Shown: one piece after another, positions 7,462 through 15,110 of the stretch
How the letters are laid out: each line of letters begins with the position of its first letter
Position numbering within the stretch: the first letter of the stretch is position 1
Origin: Burkholderiales bacterium
GTDB taxonomy: Bacteria; Pseudomonadota; Gammaproteobacteria; Burkholderiales; Burkholderiaceae_C
NCBI GenBank assembly: GCA_016702555.1
Contig: JADJDV010000005.1
Coordinates: forward strand, 496,001-560,000
Direction of reading: 5' to 3'
DNA length: 64,000 nucleotides
Notes under the pieces: model-generated
Databases searched by the model: none
The model's input: the letters and a program-made list of their open reading frames with translations, nothing else
What the model was told of the DNA's origin: nothing
Made by a program: the position numbers and the translations under genes

Positions 7462-7862
7462 GCGGCCACCCAGTTGTCGATTTGCAGCGCGGGCACGCGC
7501 AAGAACTCGCGCTCGTTGTTCGTCACCAGGGTCAGCGCCTGGCTGCGCGCGTGGGCGGCGATGTGCAGATCGTTCTCGCTGATCGGTTGGCCGATGCGCT
7601 CCAACGCGGCGTGGATCTGGCCGTAGTGCATCGCGGCCTTGGGGTCGTAGGGCAAGACCTCCAGGCGCGACGCAAAACTCTCCAGCACACGCAGGTTGTG
7701 CTCAGGGCGCGCGCTTTTCTCGGCGCCGTGGTAGAGCTTGGCCAACGTGATGCTGCTGATGCACAAGCCCTCGGCATGGCGGTTGAAGACCTCCAGCACC
7801 TCGGGCGGGCGGCGCTTGATGACGTAGATGACGATGTGGGTGTCGAGCATGTGGCGCAGCAT
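7458..7862 (-). CDS. vapC: VapC-type PIN toxin
   Basis: PIN-domain ribonuclease toxin of the VapC/FitB group, 134 residues. Catalytic residues are visible as Asp in HMLDTHIVIYVIKRRP, Glu in ISSITLAKLYHGAEKS, and Asp in PISENDLHIAAHA. The C-terminus LVTNNEREFLRV is typical; the usual NTREF-type Asp/Asn position is retained. The gene starts three bases after the vapB stop. Known VapC toxins cut tRNA or rRNA; the target here is unknown. Confidence 0.9.
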   Translation of the reverse strand: MLRHMLDTHIVIYVIKRRPPEVLEVFNRHAEGLCISSITLAKLYHGAEKSARPEHNLRVLESFASRLEVLPYDPKAAMHYGQIHAALERIGQPISENDLHIAAHARSQALTLVTNNEREFLRVPALQIDNWVAA

Positions 7863-7865
7863 GGC

Positions 7866-8102
7866 TCACCACGCTTCGCGTTCGGCGGGGCGTTGCGCCG
7901 CGCGCTCGGCCATGAAGTCGTCGTCGGCCGTCGGCTCGTGCAGGAAGAAGCTGTCCCACATGCGACCTGCGGGCGTCAGGATGCGCTCGGGGCCCAGCGC
8001 GCGCACGTGCAGCTTTTTCACGTCGTCGTCAAAGCGCATTTCGGCGGGCAGGCGCACGGCCTGCGAGCGGTTGTTCATGAAGACGGTGGCTTGGGCAGTC
8101 AT
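7866..8102 (-). CDS. vapB: VapB-type antitoxin
   Basis: Antitoxin of 78 residues with an N-terminal AbrB/SpoVT swapped-hairpin DNA-binding domain (ATVFMNNRSQAVRLPAEMRF), the hallmark NRSQAVRLP of VapB. The C-terminus (WDSFFLHEPTADDDFMAERAAQ) is the toxin-binding segment. I chose the ATG at 8102 because the canonical sequence starts there; an upstream extension to 8156 would run into the end of cobO. It is transcribed in the same direction as cobO, only 43 bases downstream of it, so it may be read from the B12 transcript as well as from its own promoter. Confidence 0.9.
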   Translation of the reverse strand: MTAQATVFMNNRSQAVRLPAEMRFDDDVKKLHVRALGPERILTPAGRMWDSFFLHEPTADDDFMAERAAQRPAEREAW

Positions 8103-8120
8103 GGTGTCGGCCTCCAAAGA

Positions 8121-8148
8121 TGATGGATGCCAATTGTATATACCATCA
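8121..8148. promoter_or_regulatory. Possible VapB operator overlapping the cobO stop
   Basis: Inverted arms TGATGG (8121-8126) and CCATCA (8143-8148) flank an A/T-rich centre that includes the palindrome GTATATAC (8136-8143). The site is 19 bases upstream of vapB, where VapBC complexes usually bind. The right arm overlaps the cobO stop codon. Confidence 0.4.
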
Positions 8149-8727
8149 ATCCTCAATGCCGCGCTGCGCCGGGATGCCCGCCTTGAAAGCGTGCTTGATC
8201 AGGGTCATCTCGGTCACGGTATCGGCGATGTCGATCAGCTCTTGCGGGCAGCGTCGGCCCGTCAGGCACACGTGCACGTCTTTCGGGCGCTGCTGCAAAG
8301 TCTGCAGCACGTCATCGAGCGGCAGCCAGCCGTAGATCAGCGGGTAGGTGATTTCGTCCAGCACCACCAGAAAGTGCTCGCCGCCCAGGATGGCGGCCTT
8401 GGCCTTTTGCCAGCCATCGCGCGCCAGCTGACCGGAGTGCTCCAGGTCCTTGCTCTTCCAGCTGAAGCCGTCGCCCAGCCCTTCGATCGACAGCCCGATC
8501 TGCTCGAACATGCGGTGCTCGCCAAAGCGCGCCGTGGGCACCTTCATGAACTGGAAGATCTTGACCTGCTTGCCGTGCACATGCTGGCGGCCAAAGGCGC
8601 GCAGCGCCAGGCCGAAGGCGGCCGTGCTCTTGCCCTTGCCGTCGCCGGTGTTGACGATGATGAGGCCGCGGCGCTCGCCCTCGGGGCGGTCGTAGCGCTT
8701 CTCGGTGGGCGGGGTTTCAATCTGCAT
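8146..8727 (-). CDS. cobO: Cob(I)alamin/corrinoid adenosyltransferase
   Basis: ATP:corrinoid adenosyltransferase of the CobA/CobO/BtuR family, which adds the 5'-deoxyadenosyl group to reduced corrinoids. The P-loop NTGDGKGKSTAAFG lies at residues 26-39, and the conserved VVLDEITYPLIYGWL and VCLTGRRCPQELID blocks follow. Length (193 residues) is normal. Its start overlaps the end of the btuD-like ATPase gene by 11 bases, so it belongs to the transport operon. It allows imported B12 or cobinamide to be converted to the coenzyme form. Confidence 0.95.
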   Translation of the reverse strand: MQIETPPTEKRYDRPEGERRGLIIVNTGDGKGKSTAAFGLALRAFGRQHVHGKQVKIFQFMKVPTARFGEHRMFEQIGLSIEGLGDGFSWKSKDLEHSGQLARDGWQKAKAAILGGEHFLVVLDEITYPLIYGWLPLDDVLQTLQQRPKDVHVCLTGRRCPQELIDIADTVTEMTLIKHAFKAGIPAQRGIED

Positions 8728-9526
8728 GGCTGGATTCCTCTTCGGGGATGCGTGGCAAAGCCACCCAACGGTCTTGCACCTGATAGACGCCAATGCGCCA
8801 GTCGAACGCGGCTTGCAGCGCGTGGTGCGTGGCCGGCTCGGCGCACGGGCCGTGGTGCACCACACGGCCACCCTGCACCACGAGCAAATCGTCGGCCTGC
8901 AGCGCCATGCCCAATTCGTGCAGCACGCTGACCACGGTGCCGCCGGCGGCCACCTGCGCGCGCGCCACGGCCAGCCAGTCGGCCTGGTGCGGCGGGTCAA
9001 GGTGGGCCAGCGGCTCGTCCATCAACAGCACCGGCGCCTGCACCGCCAGCGCGCGCGCCAGCAGCACGCGCTGGCGCTCGCCGCCCGACAGATCGCCCAG
9101 GCGCCGCGCCTGCAAATGCGTGACCTGCATCGCCGCCAGCGCCTGCTGCACGGCGGCGTGGTCGGCCTCAGACGGCGGCGCCAGCCAGGCGCGGTGCGGC
9201 AGGCGGCCCAGCAGCACGACGTCGTAGGCGATCAAATCTTCGGCGCCCGCCTCGCCCTGCCCCAGCCAGGCGAGCTGGCGCGCCCGCTCGCGCGCCGGCC
9301 AGTCGGCCAGCGGGCGGCCGTGCAGTTGCACCACGCCGTCGGTCGGCAGCAGGCCGGCCAGCACGCGCAGCAGCGTCGATTTGCCAGCGCCGTTGGGGCC
9401 GACGATGGCGGTCCAGCGCGCGGCGGCCAGCCGCACGTCGATGGCGTGCAATATCTGGGCCTTTCCGATGCGGGTGCCCGAAGATCGTACGCTGACAGCT
9501 ATTTTTTCAGTAGCAATCATGGGCAT
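8717..9526 (-). CDS. btuD: ABC transporter ATP-binding protein, probable B12 importer ATPase
   Basis: ATPase subunit of the FecE/BtuD group: Walker A GPNGAGKST (residues 43-51), signature LSGGERQRVLLARAL (146-160), Walker B VLLMDEPLAHLD (166-177), and switch His in VLHELG. It would power the btuC permease, which ends five bases before this start. Two ATG codons (9526 and 9520) are possible. The first 18 residues (ATEKIAVSVRSS) are encoded by a sequence resembling a dispersed Comamonadaceae repeat (CAGCTATTTTTTCAGTAGCAA at 9495-9515 is the recognisable part), so the native start may lie further in. Confidence 0.9.
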   Translation of the reverse strand: MPMIATEKIAVSVRSSGTRIGKAQILHAIDVRLAAARWTAIVGPNGAGKSTLLRVLAGLLPTDGVVQLHGRPLADWPARERARQLAWLGQGEAGAEDLIAYDVVLLGRLPHRAWLAPPSEADHAAVQQALAAMQVTHLQARRLGDLSGGERQRVLLARALAVQAPVLLMDEPLAHLDPPHQADWLAVARAQVAAGGTVVSVLHELGMALQADDLLVVQGGRVVHHGPCAEPATHHALQAAFDWRIGVYQVQDRWVALPRIPEEESSHAD

Positions 9527-9531
9527 GCCCG

Positions 9532-10566
9532 TCACCGCGTCCTGCGGTACATCAGCCACAACAGGTAGCTGCCGCCCAGCACGGCGGTGAGCACGCCCAC
9601 CGGCAGCTCCTGCGGCGCGATGACGACGCGCGCGACCACGTCGGCCAGCGCCAGCAGCAGCCCGCCCGTCACGGCGCTGAGCAGCACCAACGGCCCGTGC
9701 GTGACGCGCGCCATGCCGCGCACCAGGTGCGGCGCGGCCAGGCCGACAAAGCCGATCAGCCCAGCCTGCGCCACCGCCGTACCGGTGGCCAGCGCCAGCA
9801 CGCCGATGAGCGCGGCGCGCATCGGCGCCAGCGGCAGGCCCAGGCTGTGCGCGGTGGCTTCGCCCAAACTCAGGCCATCCAGCACGCGCGCCAATGCCCA
9901 GGCCAGCAGCGCCATCGGCAGCAGCACGGCGGCCATCACGGCGCAGGCCTCCCAGCCGATCAGGCCGGTGTTGCCCAGCACGAAGGCGAGCATGCCAGTC
10001 AGCACATCGGGCGCGGCCAATGTGACCAGGTCTTTCACCGCGCCCAGCACATAGCCCACCACCACGCCCGCCAGCAGCAGGCGCAGCGTGTGCTGCACGC
10101 CTTGCGCCAGCAGCAGCGTCAGCAGTACGCCGCCCAGCGCACCGACGAAGGCGGCGCCCGTCAGGCCCAGCTTGGCAATCCACGACGCGGCGGCCACCGG
10201 CGCGCCCCACAGCGCCAGCGCGACGGCCACCGCCAGCATGGCGCCCGAGGCGCTGCCCAGCAAAAACGGATCGGCCAGCGGGTTGCGAAACAGCCCCTGC
10301 GCCACAGCGCCGGCCAGACCGAGCAACGCGCCCGTCAACCACGCGCCCAGCGTGCGCGGCAGGCGGATGTCGGTCACGATTTGCCACGCCACCGGGTCTT
10401 GTGCGGCGCGCAGCACGCTTTCAAAACCGGTGCTGCCGACGCTGGCGCCGATCACCGCCGCCAGCAGTGAGAGCGCGAGCAGCACGAGCGTGAGCACGCG
10501 GGTGCGCGAGCGCGGGGCGGCGGGCATGCGAGCGTCCTGCTGAATGGTGATCTGGGCGGTGCTCAT
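9532..10566 (-). CDS. btuC: FecCD-family permease, probable B12 importer
   Basis: Integral membrane permease of the BtuC/FecCD family, 344 residues with about ten hydrophobic helices. Diagnostic blocks are RLPRTLGAWLTGALLGLAGAVAQGLFRNPLADPFLLGSASGA and the loop GLIGFVGLAAPHLVR, whose segment between helices contacts the ATPase. It is followed directly by the ATPase gene and preceded, across a repeat-filled gap, by btuF. Substrate is inferred from the riboswitch-led context; FecCD permeases also carry iron siderophores and haem. Confidence 0.9.
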   Translation of the reverse strand: MSTAQITIQQDARMPAAPRSRTRVLTLVLLALSLLAAVIGASVGSTGFESVLRAAQDPVAWQIVTDIRLPRTLGAWLTGALLGLAGAVAQGLFRNPLADPFLLGSASGAMLAVAVALALWGAPVAAASWIAKLGLTGAAFVGALGGVLLTLLLAQGVQHTLRLLLAGVVVGYVLGAVKDLVTLAAPDVLTGMLAFVLGNTGLIGWEACAVMAAVLLPMALLAWALARVLDGLSLGEATAHSLGLPLAPMRAALIGVLALATGTAVAQAGLIGFVGLAAPHLVRGMARVTHGPLVLLSAVTGGLLLALADVVARVVIAPQELPVGVLTAVLGGSYLLWLMYRRTR

Positions 10567-10588
10567 GCGTGAGTCGCCCTCACCCCTG

Positions 10589-10609
10589 CCCTCTCCCAGA
10601 GGGAGAGGG
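10589..10609. repeat. Short intergenic hairpin repeat
   Basis: CCCTCTCCC-AGA-GGGAGAGGG is a perfect 9-base inverted repeat. It is part of the common 'CCCTCACCCC...CCCTCTCCC' element found between genes in many proteobacteria. It lies between btuF and btuC, where it could modulate read-through or mRNA decay. Confidence 0.7.
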
Positions 10610-10681
10610 AGAAGGATTCTTGGCCCGCGGCACCCCGTGCGAATTCAAGTTCACATGGCCGCGCAGCAGGCCACCCCCGAT

Positions 10682-10784
10682 GGCCGCGGAGCAGGCCATG
10701 CCGGAACGCCGTGGCCGGGGTCCCCCCGGTCACTGGCGTTGTCCCCCAGTGGGGGAAGACGCCGCAGGCGGCTCAGGGGGCGTC
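10682..10784 (-). repeat. Dispersed Comamonadaceae-type repeat, copy 1
   Basis: On the minus strand this shares its layout with 16229-16340: CCCCCTGAG, then CTTCCCCC/GGGGGAC, then CCGGCCACGGCG, then the identical end CATGGCCTGCTCCGCGGCC. The last 55 bases of btuF lie inside this copy and supply its Pro/Ser-rich tail. The rest fills the gap to btuC. Confidence 0.75.
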
Positions 10785-11623
10785 TTCAAAACACAGTGCG
10801 CCATCAGCCGCGCGGCCTCAGGCATGCGCGGGCCGGGGCGCACCAGGATGTCGACCTCTTGCGCATTGAACAGGCACACGTGCTGGCCGCGCACGGCGCG
10901 CAGGCGGGGCCAGCCGGGGCGGCGCGCGATCTCGCTGCCGCTGCGCTCGCCGGCCATGATGATGTCGGGGTCGGCGCGCACCACCAGTTCGGGGTTGATC
11001 TTGGGAAAAGGCCCCAGCTCGGGCCCGATGACGTTGGCCAGGCCCAGCGCGTGCAGCATTTCGCCGATGAAGGACTGCGGTCCGGCGGCGTGCGGGCCGG
11101 GGCTGGCCTCGAAATACACGCGCTGGCCGCGCCGCGTGGGCGGCAGCGATTGCGCGGCGGCGGCCACGCCGGCTTCGATCTCGCGCGCCACGCGCTCGGC
11201 GTCGGGAACCGCCAGCAACTGACCCAGTTTGCCGATCACGCGCCGCACGTCGGCGGCCGTCTTGGGTTCCAGCGCCACCACCTTCACGCCGAGCGCGCGC
11301 AGGCGCTCGGCCGCGCGCGACGAGGTGGCCATCAGCACCACATCGGGCTTGAGCGCGACGATGGCCTCGATGTTCGGATCCAGCCCGCCGCCGACCTGCG
11401 GCAGCTTTTGCACTTCGGGCGGAAAGTTGGAATAGCGGTCCACGCCGATCAACCGCGCGCAGGCGCCGATGGCGCAGACCGTCTCGGTCAGCGAAGGCAG
11501 CAGGCTGACCACGCGCTGCGGCGGCGCGCTGAAACGCACCACCACGCCACGGTCGTCGGTCACGTCGTGGGCGTGGGCGACCACGCCCACGGTCAGCAGC
11601 ACGGCGCACAGCCAGCGTTTCAT
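10730..11623 (-). CDS. btuF: Periplasmic vitamin B12-binding protein of the ABC importer
   Basis: Cluster A-type substrate-binding protein with a signal peptide (MKRWLCAVLLTVGVVAHA). The fold signatures RVVSLLPSLTETVCAIGACARLIGVDRYSNFP and ALKPDVVLM are typical of BtuF. I chose the ATG at 11623 because the signal peptide starts there and it overlaps the cobU stop (ATGA). About 297 residues. The final PPEPPAASSPTGGQRQ is encoded by a dispersed repeat, not by ancestral btuF sequence. It should deliver corrinoids to BtuCD; substrate is inferred from context. Confidence 0.9.
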   Translation of the reverse strand: MKRWLCAVLLTVGVVAHAHDVTDDRGVVVRFSAPPQRVVSLLPSLTETVCAIGACARLIGVDRYSNFPPEVQKLPQVGGGLDPNIEAIVALKPDVVLMATSSRAAERLRALGVKVVALEPKTAADVRRVIGKLGQLLAVPDAERVAREIEAGVAAAAQSLPPTRRGQRVYFEASPGPHAAGPQSFIGEMLHALGLANVIGPELGPFPKINPELVVRADPDIIMAGERSGSEIARRPGWPRLRAVRGQHVCLFNAQEVDILVRPGPRMPEAARLMAHCVLKTPPEPPAASSPTGGQRQ

Positions 11624-12210
11624 GGCGAACCCTTCAGAACCAGCGGCAGCCCGGCCGCCATCAGCGTGACGCGCTCGCACGCCGCGGCCACCGATTGGTT
11701 GAGCGTGCCCAGCGCATCGACAAAGGCGCGCACCTCGCGCCCGAGCGGAATCACGCCCAGGCCGATCTCGTTGCCGACCAGCACCACGGGGCCAGGGCAG
11801 GTTTCGATTGCTTTCAAAAGCATAGCTGCTTGCGCTTGCCAGTCGGGCGCTGGCGGCCTATTTTGTTCAAAATCGTTTGACAAAGGCATGATCTGCGCGG
11901 TCAGCCACAGCGTCAGGCAATCGACCACGCGCAGCGTCTGGGCACCGCCAGCGTTGGCGATGGCGGCGGCCAGGTCGCGCGGCGCTTCGAGGGCCGTCAT
12001 GCCGGGCACGCGCTCGGCGCGGTCGCGCTGGTGGCGGGCGATGCGCGCGCGCATCTCGTCGTCGTTCGGCTCGGCGGTGGCGATGAGCACGGCGCGGTGC
12101 TCCGATGAGGCGGCGAGCCAAGCGGCCGCCAGGCTTTCAGCGCGACGCGACTTGCCGCTTTTCTGGCCGCCCAGGATCAGCTCACTGCGGGCGAGACGAG
12201 AACTACCCAT
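11620..12210 (-). CDS. cobU: Adenosylcobinamide kinase / adenosylcobinamide-phosphate guanylyltransferase
   Basis: Bifunctional enzyme that phosphorylates adenosylcobinamide and transfers GMP to it, an essential salvage step. The P-loop is GGQKSGKSRRAE (residues 14-25), followed by the family blocks IATAEPNDDEMRARIARHQRDRAERV (active-site His in the ARH segment) and VLVGNEIGLGVIP. Length is 196, slightly longer than usual because residues around 110-133 (DFEQNRPPAPDWQAQAAML) are encoded by an inserted dispersed repeat. It overlaps btuF at its end and the upstream binding-protein gene at its start. Confidence 0.93.
   Translation of the reverse strand: MGSSRLARSELILGGQKSGKSRRAESLAAAWLAASSEHRAVLIATAEPNDDEMRARIARHQRDRAERVPGMTALEAPRDLAAAIANAGGAQTLRVVDCLTLWLTAQIMPLSNDFEQNRPPAPDWQAQAAMLLKAIETCPGPVVLVGNEIGLGVIPLGREVRAFVDALGTLNQSVAAACERVTLMAAGLPLVLKGSP
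11821..11866 (+). repeat. Dispersed CATAGCTG...GCGCTGG repeat, copy A (inside cobU)
   Basis: It starts CATAGCTGCTTGCGCTTG and continues to GCGCTGGCGGCCTATTTT. It aligns without gaps to 13046-13091 over its conserved 44 bases, with most positions identical. The repeat is a known kind of Comamonadaceae intergenic element; here it is inside a gene and in frame. Confidence 0.75.
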
Positions 12211-13048
12211 GCCGCGCCATCCAGTCCATCACGATGCGATGGAGTTGTTCGGCCCCATCCGTCAGCGCCGCCGGCCCCGGCTGAAGGATGTCGGGCGACT
12301 TGATTTCAAACAATTGCCCATTGCGCACCGCCGGCACATCCTGCCAGCCCGGCCGCGCGGCGACTTTCTCGGGCCGGAATTTCTTGCCGCACCACGAGCC
12401 GATGATGATGTCGGGCGCGCGCCGCACTGTTTCTCCTGGGTCGGCAATGATGCGGTGCTTGCCTAGAGGCTGGGCCGCCAGTTCAGGAAAGCAATCGTCG
12501 CCGCCCGCGATCTGCACCAGCTCCGACACCCAGCGGATGCCGCTGATGGCGGGCTCGTCCCACTCCTCGAAGTAGACGCGCGGGCGCCGCCGGCCTTGAG
12601 CGATTTGGGCCTGCACCGCTTGATCCATCTGCGCCAGGCGCTCTCGATATTGAAGCAGCAGCGCCTGCCCGCGCTCTGCCGCGCCGACCATGGCGGCGAC
12701 CTGCGCCAGCATGTCGAAGATTTGCGCCACGCTGCGCTGGTTGAAGATCGTCACCTGCACGCCGGCGCGGATCAGCTCGGCCGCGATGTCGGCCTGCAGG
12801 TCGGAAAAGCCGAACACGCAGTCGGGCGCCAGCGCCAGGATCTTGTCGATCTTGGCGCTGGTGAAGGCGCTGACCTTGGGCTTCTCGTCGCGCGCGCGGC
12901 GCGGCCGCACGGTGAAGCCGCTGATGCCGACAATGCGCGCCTCTTGGCCCAGCAGGTAGAGCCACTCGGTCGTCTCTTCGGTCATGCAGACGATGCGCCG
13001 CGGGCCACCGAAGGCGGTCGGAAGCAAGTCGGATGCTTCTTTATTCAT
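12203..13048 (-). CDS. Cobalamin-binding (BtuF-like) protein without signal peptide
   Basis: Second protein of the BtuF/helical-backbone binding family: RIVCMTEETTEWLYLLGQEARIVGISGFTVRP, KVSAFTSAKIDKILALAPDCVFGFSDLQADIAAELI and PDIIIGSWCGKK. It has no signal peptide or lipoprotein box with any plausible start. The ATG at 13048 lies inside a dispersed repeat and lacks a clear ribosome site; an internal ATG at 12985 would remove the first conserved strand, so a GTG/TTG start between them is possible. It overlaps cobU by eight bases. The role may be cytoplasmic corrinoid binding, or the secretion signal may have been replaced by the repeat. Confidence 0.75.
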   Translation of the reverse strand: MNKEASDLLPTAFGGPRRIVCMTEETTEWLYLLGQEARIVGISGFTVRPRRARDEKPKVSAFTSAKIDKILALAPDCVFGFSDLQADIAAELIRAGVQVTIFNQRSVAQIFDMLAQVAAMVGAAERGQALLLQYRERLAQMDQAVQAQIAQGRRRPRVYFEEWDEPAISGIRWVSELVQIAGGDDCFPELAAQPLGKHRIIADPGETVRRAPDIIIGSWCGKKFRPEKVAARPGWQDVPAVRNGQLFEIKSPDILQPGPAALTDGAEQLHRIVMDWMARHG

Positions 13049-13091
13049 AGCTGGTCGCGCTTGTCCAGCAAGCGCTGGAGGCCGATTTGAT
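13046..13091 (+). repeat. Dispersed CATAGCTG...GCGCTGG repeat, copy B
   Basis: Begins CATAGCTGGTCGCGCTTG and ends GCGCTGGAGGCCGATTTG. It fills most of the gap between btuB and the BtuF-like gene. On the minus strand its edge supplies the ATG of that gene. Confidence 0.75.
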
Positions 13092-13124
13092 CATGAATAC
13101 GCAGCACCCGCATCACCTCAGCCC

Positions 13125-14996
13125 TTACCGCGGCGTCCAGCGCAGGCCAAAGTAGAAGACGCGCCCCGCCGTCGCGTAGCCGCGCGCCACCTGATAGTCG
13201 CGGTCGCCCACGTTGTCGATGCGCGCCAGCACGCTCCACTCGCGCGCGATGGTGGTGCTGGCGTACAGGTTGACCAGGCCGTAGCCGGCCAGCACGCGCG
13301 TGTTGGCGGCGTTGTCGTAGCGCTTGCTCGACGCCAGCCATTCGGCGCCCAGCGTCCAATCCGTGCCACCGATGCCCACGCGCGTGTCGGCGTTGAGCTT
13401 GAGGATGCGCTTGGCGCGGCGTGCCAGCAGCTTGCCGGTGAGGTCGTCCTTGGGGTTTTGCAGATCGAGCGAGGCGCCCAGGTTGACGCCGCCCAGCTTG
13501 TGCGCGCCGGCGATGGTGATGCCCTGCAGCAGCGCGCGGCCGGTGTTCTCGTAGCAGCCGAAGGTCGAGCCGCACGGCCCGGCGGCGCCAAAGGTGATGA
13601 GGTTGCGCACCTGGTTGCGGTAGGCCGTCACGCCCAAGCGGCTGGCGCCCTGCGACCAGTGCAGGCCCAGCTCGACGTTGCGCGCCTTCTCGGGCTGCAG
13701 CGCGGGCTGGCCGTATTCAGAGAAGCGCTGGTACAGCGTGGGCACGCGAAAGGCCGTGCCCGCCGCCGCCGTCACGCGCCAGCCGGGCGCGAAGCCGTAG
13801 CCGTAAGCCACGCTGCCGGTGCTTTGGCCGCCGAATTCGCTGTCGCGGTCGTGGCGCAGGTTGACTTGCAGCGTGTGGGCGCCGCCGTTATAGCCGTAGC
13901 CCAGGGCGATGGCGTTCTGGTGCCGGCGCTGGTCGATTGCGTTGTCCCACGGGTTCAGGGCAGGGTTGCCCAGGTGATCCTCACGCCGCTCCAGCGCGGC
14001 CGTCACCAGATGGCCGCCGCTGCGCCATTCGTTTTGCAGCAGGACGTTGCGCAGCGTGGTTTCGGTGCGGTAGGGGTCGGGCGTGGTCTCGTAGCGCTGG
14101 CGCGATTCGCTGACCGACAGGCGCGTGCTGTACTGCTTCGTCCACTGCGCCGCCCACGCGGCGCCCAGGGTGGCCAGCTGGTGGTGGCCGCGGTCGTTCT
14201 GGTCGGGCGTGAAGCCGTCGTACTGCGACGTCATGTCGGCATAGGTGCCGCTGGCTTCCAGCCGGTGCGCGTCGTTGAGCTGAAAGCCCAGGCGCCCGCT
14301 GAAGTTGCTGTTGCGGTAACCGTCGCGGTCGGGGTTGGTGCCGGGGCGGCTGTCGTAGCCGCGGCTGATGTCGCGCGCCGCACCCAGCGCGTAGTCCACC
14401 GAGCCGCTTTTGCCGCTGAAACCGGCTTCGAGCTTTTTTGTGCCCTGGCTGCCGATGCCAGCGCCGACGTAAGGCGTGAACGGGCCTTCGCCCTTCTTGG
14501 TGAAGATCTGCACCACGCCGGCAATGGCGTCAGAGCCATAGACCGCCGCGGCTGGGCCGCGCACGATCTCGATGCGCTCGACCTGGCCGAGCGAGATCGC
14601 CTCCCACGGCGCGCCGCCGGTGGATTGCGTATCGACGCGCACGCCGTCGATGTAAACGGCGGTGAAGCGGTTTTCGGCCCCACGCATGAACAAGCTGCTG
14701 GTGGTGCCGGGACCACCGTTGCGCGACAGCTCCAGCCCCGGCTGGCGTTGCAGCAGGTCGGCAATGTTGACGGCGCCGCTGCGGCGGATCTGCGGCTCGT
14801 CCAGCAAGGTGACGTCGGCCAGCACGTCGGTCAGCGGCTGCGCCACGCGGGTGGCGGTGACCACGGTTTCAGGCAGGCTGGGCGCGCTGAGCTGCGCCAC
14901 GGTGTCGGCGGGCTGGGTTTGGGCCAGCGCGGGCAGCGCGCAGCACAGGGCCAGCGGCAGCGCGGCGGGCCGGAAACGGATCGAATGGATTGTCAT
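13125..14996 (-). CDS. btuB: TonB-dependent outer-membrane vitamin B12 receptor
   Basis: Outer-membrane beta-barrel transporter of about 623 residues. A signal peptide (MTIHSIRFRPAALPLALCCALPALA) is followed by the TonB box region (PETVVTATR), the plug domain (NIADLLQRQPGLELSRNGG, SLFMRGAENRFTAVYIDGVRV, VERIEIVRGPAAAVYGSDAIAGVVQIFTK) and barrel strands ending in the aromatic FYFGLRW. It is the first gene after the cobalamin riboswitch, so expression should fall when adenosylcobalamin is abundant. The ATG at 14996 gives a normal signal peptide; a GTG four codons earlier is less likely. Confidence 0.93.
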   Translation of the reverse strand: MTIHSIRFRPAALPLALCCALPALAQTQPADTVAQLSAPSLPETVVTATRVAQPLTDVLADVTLLDEPQIRRSGAVNIADLLQRQPGLELSRNGGPGTTSSLFMRGAENRFTAVYIDGVRVDTQSTGGAPWEAISLGQVERIEIVRGPAAAVYGSDAIAGVVQIFTKKGEGPFTPYVGAGIGSQGTKKLEAGFSGKSGSVDYALGAARDISRGYDSRPGTNPDRDGYRNSNFSGRLGFQLNDAHRLEASGTYADMTSQYDGFTPDQNDRGHHQLATLGAAWAAQWTKQYSTRLSVSESRQRYETTPDPYRTETTLRNVLLQNEWRSGGHLVTAALERREDHLGNPALNPWDNAIDQRRHQNAIALGYGYNGGAHTLQVNLRHDRDSEFGGQSTGSVAYGYGFAPGWRVTAAAGTAFRVPTLYQRFSEYGQPALQPEKARNVELGLHWSQGASRLGVTAYRNQVRNLITFGAAGPCGSTFGCYENTGRALLQGITIAGAHKLGGVNLGASLDLQNPKDDLTGKLLARRAKRILKLNADTRVGIGGTDWTLGAEWLASSKRYDNAANTRVLAGYGLVNLYASTTIAREWSVLARIDNVGDRDYQVARGYATAGRVFYFGLRWTPR

Positions 14997-15110
14997 GATG
15001 GAAAGCACGAGTACACGCCCCCGCCGGCTTCCCCGCCGACTCTCTGGAGCAACATGGACGCGCCGCGCGGGCTCCTCGAACCCCGCGCGTGGGCGCGCCC
15101 TCCTCGTTGG

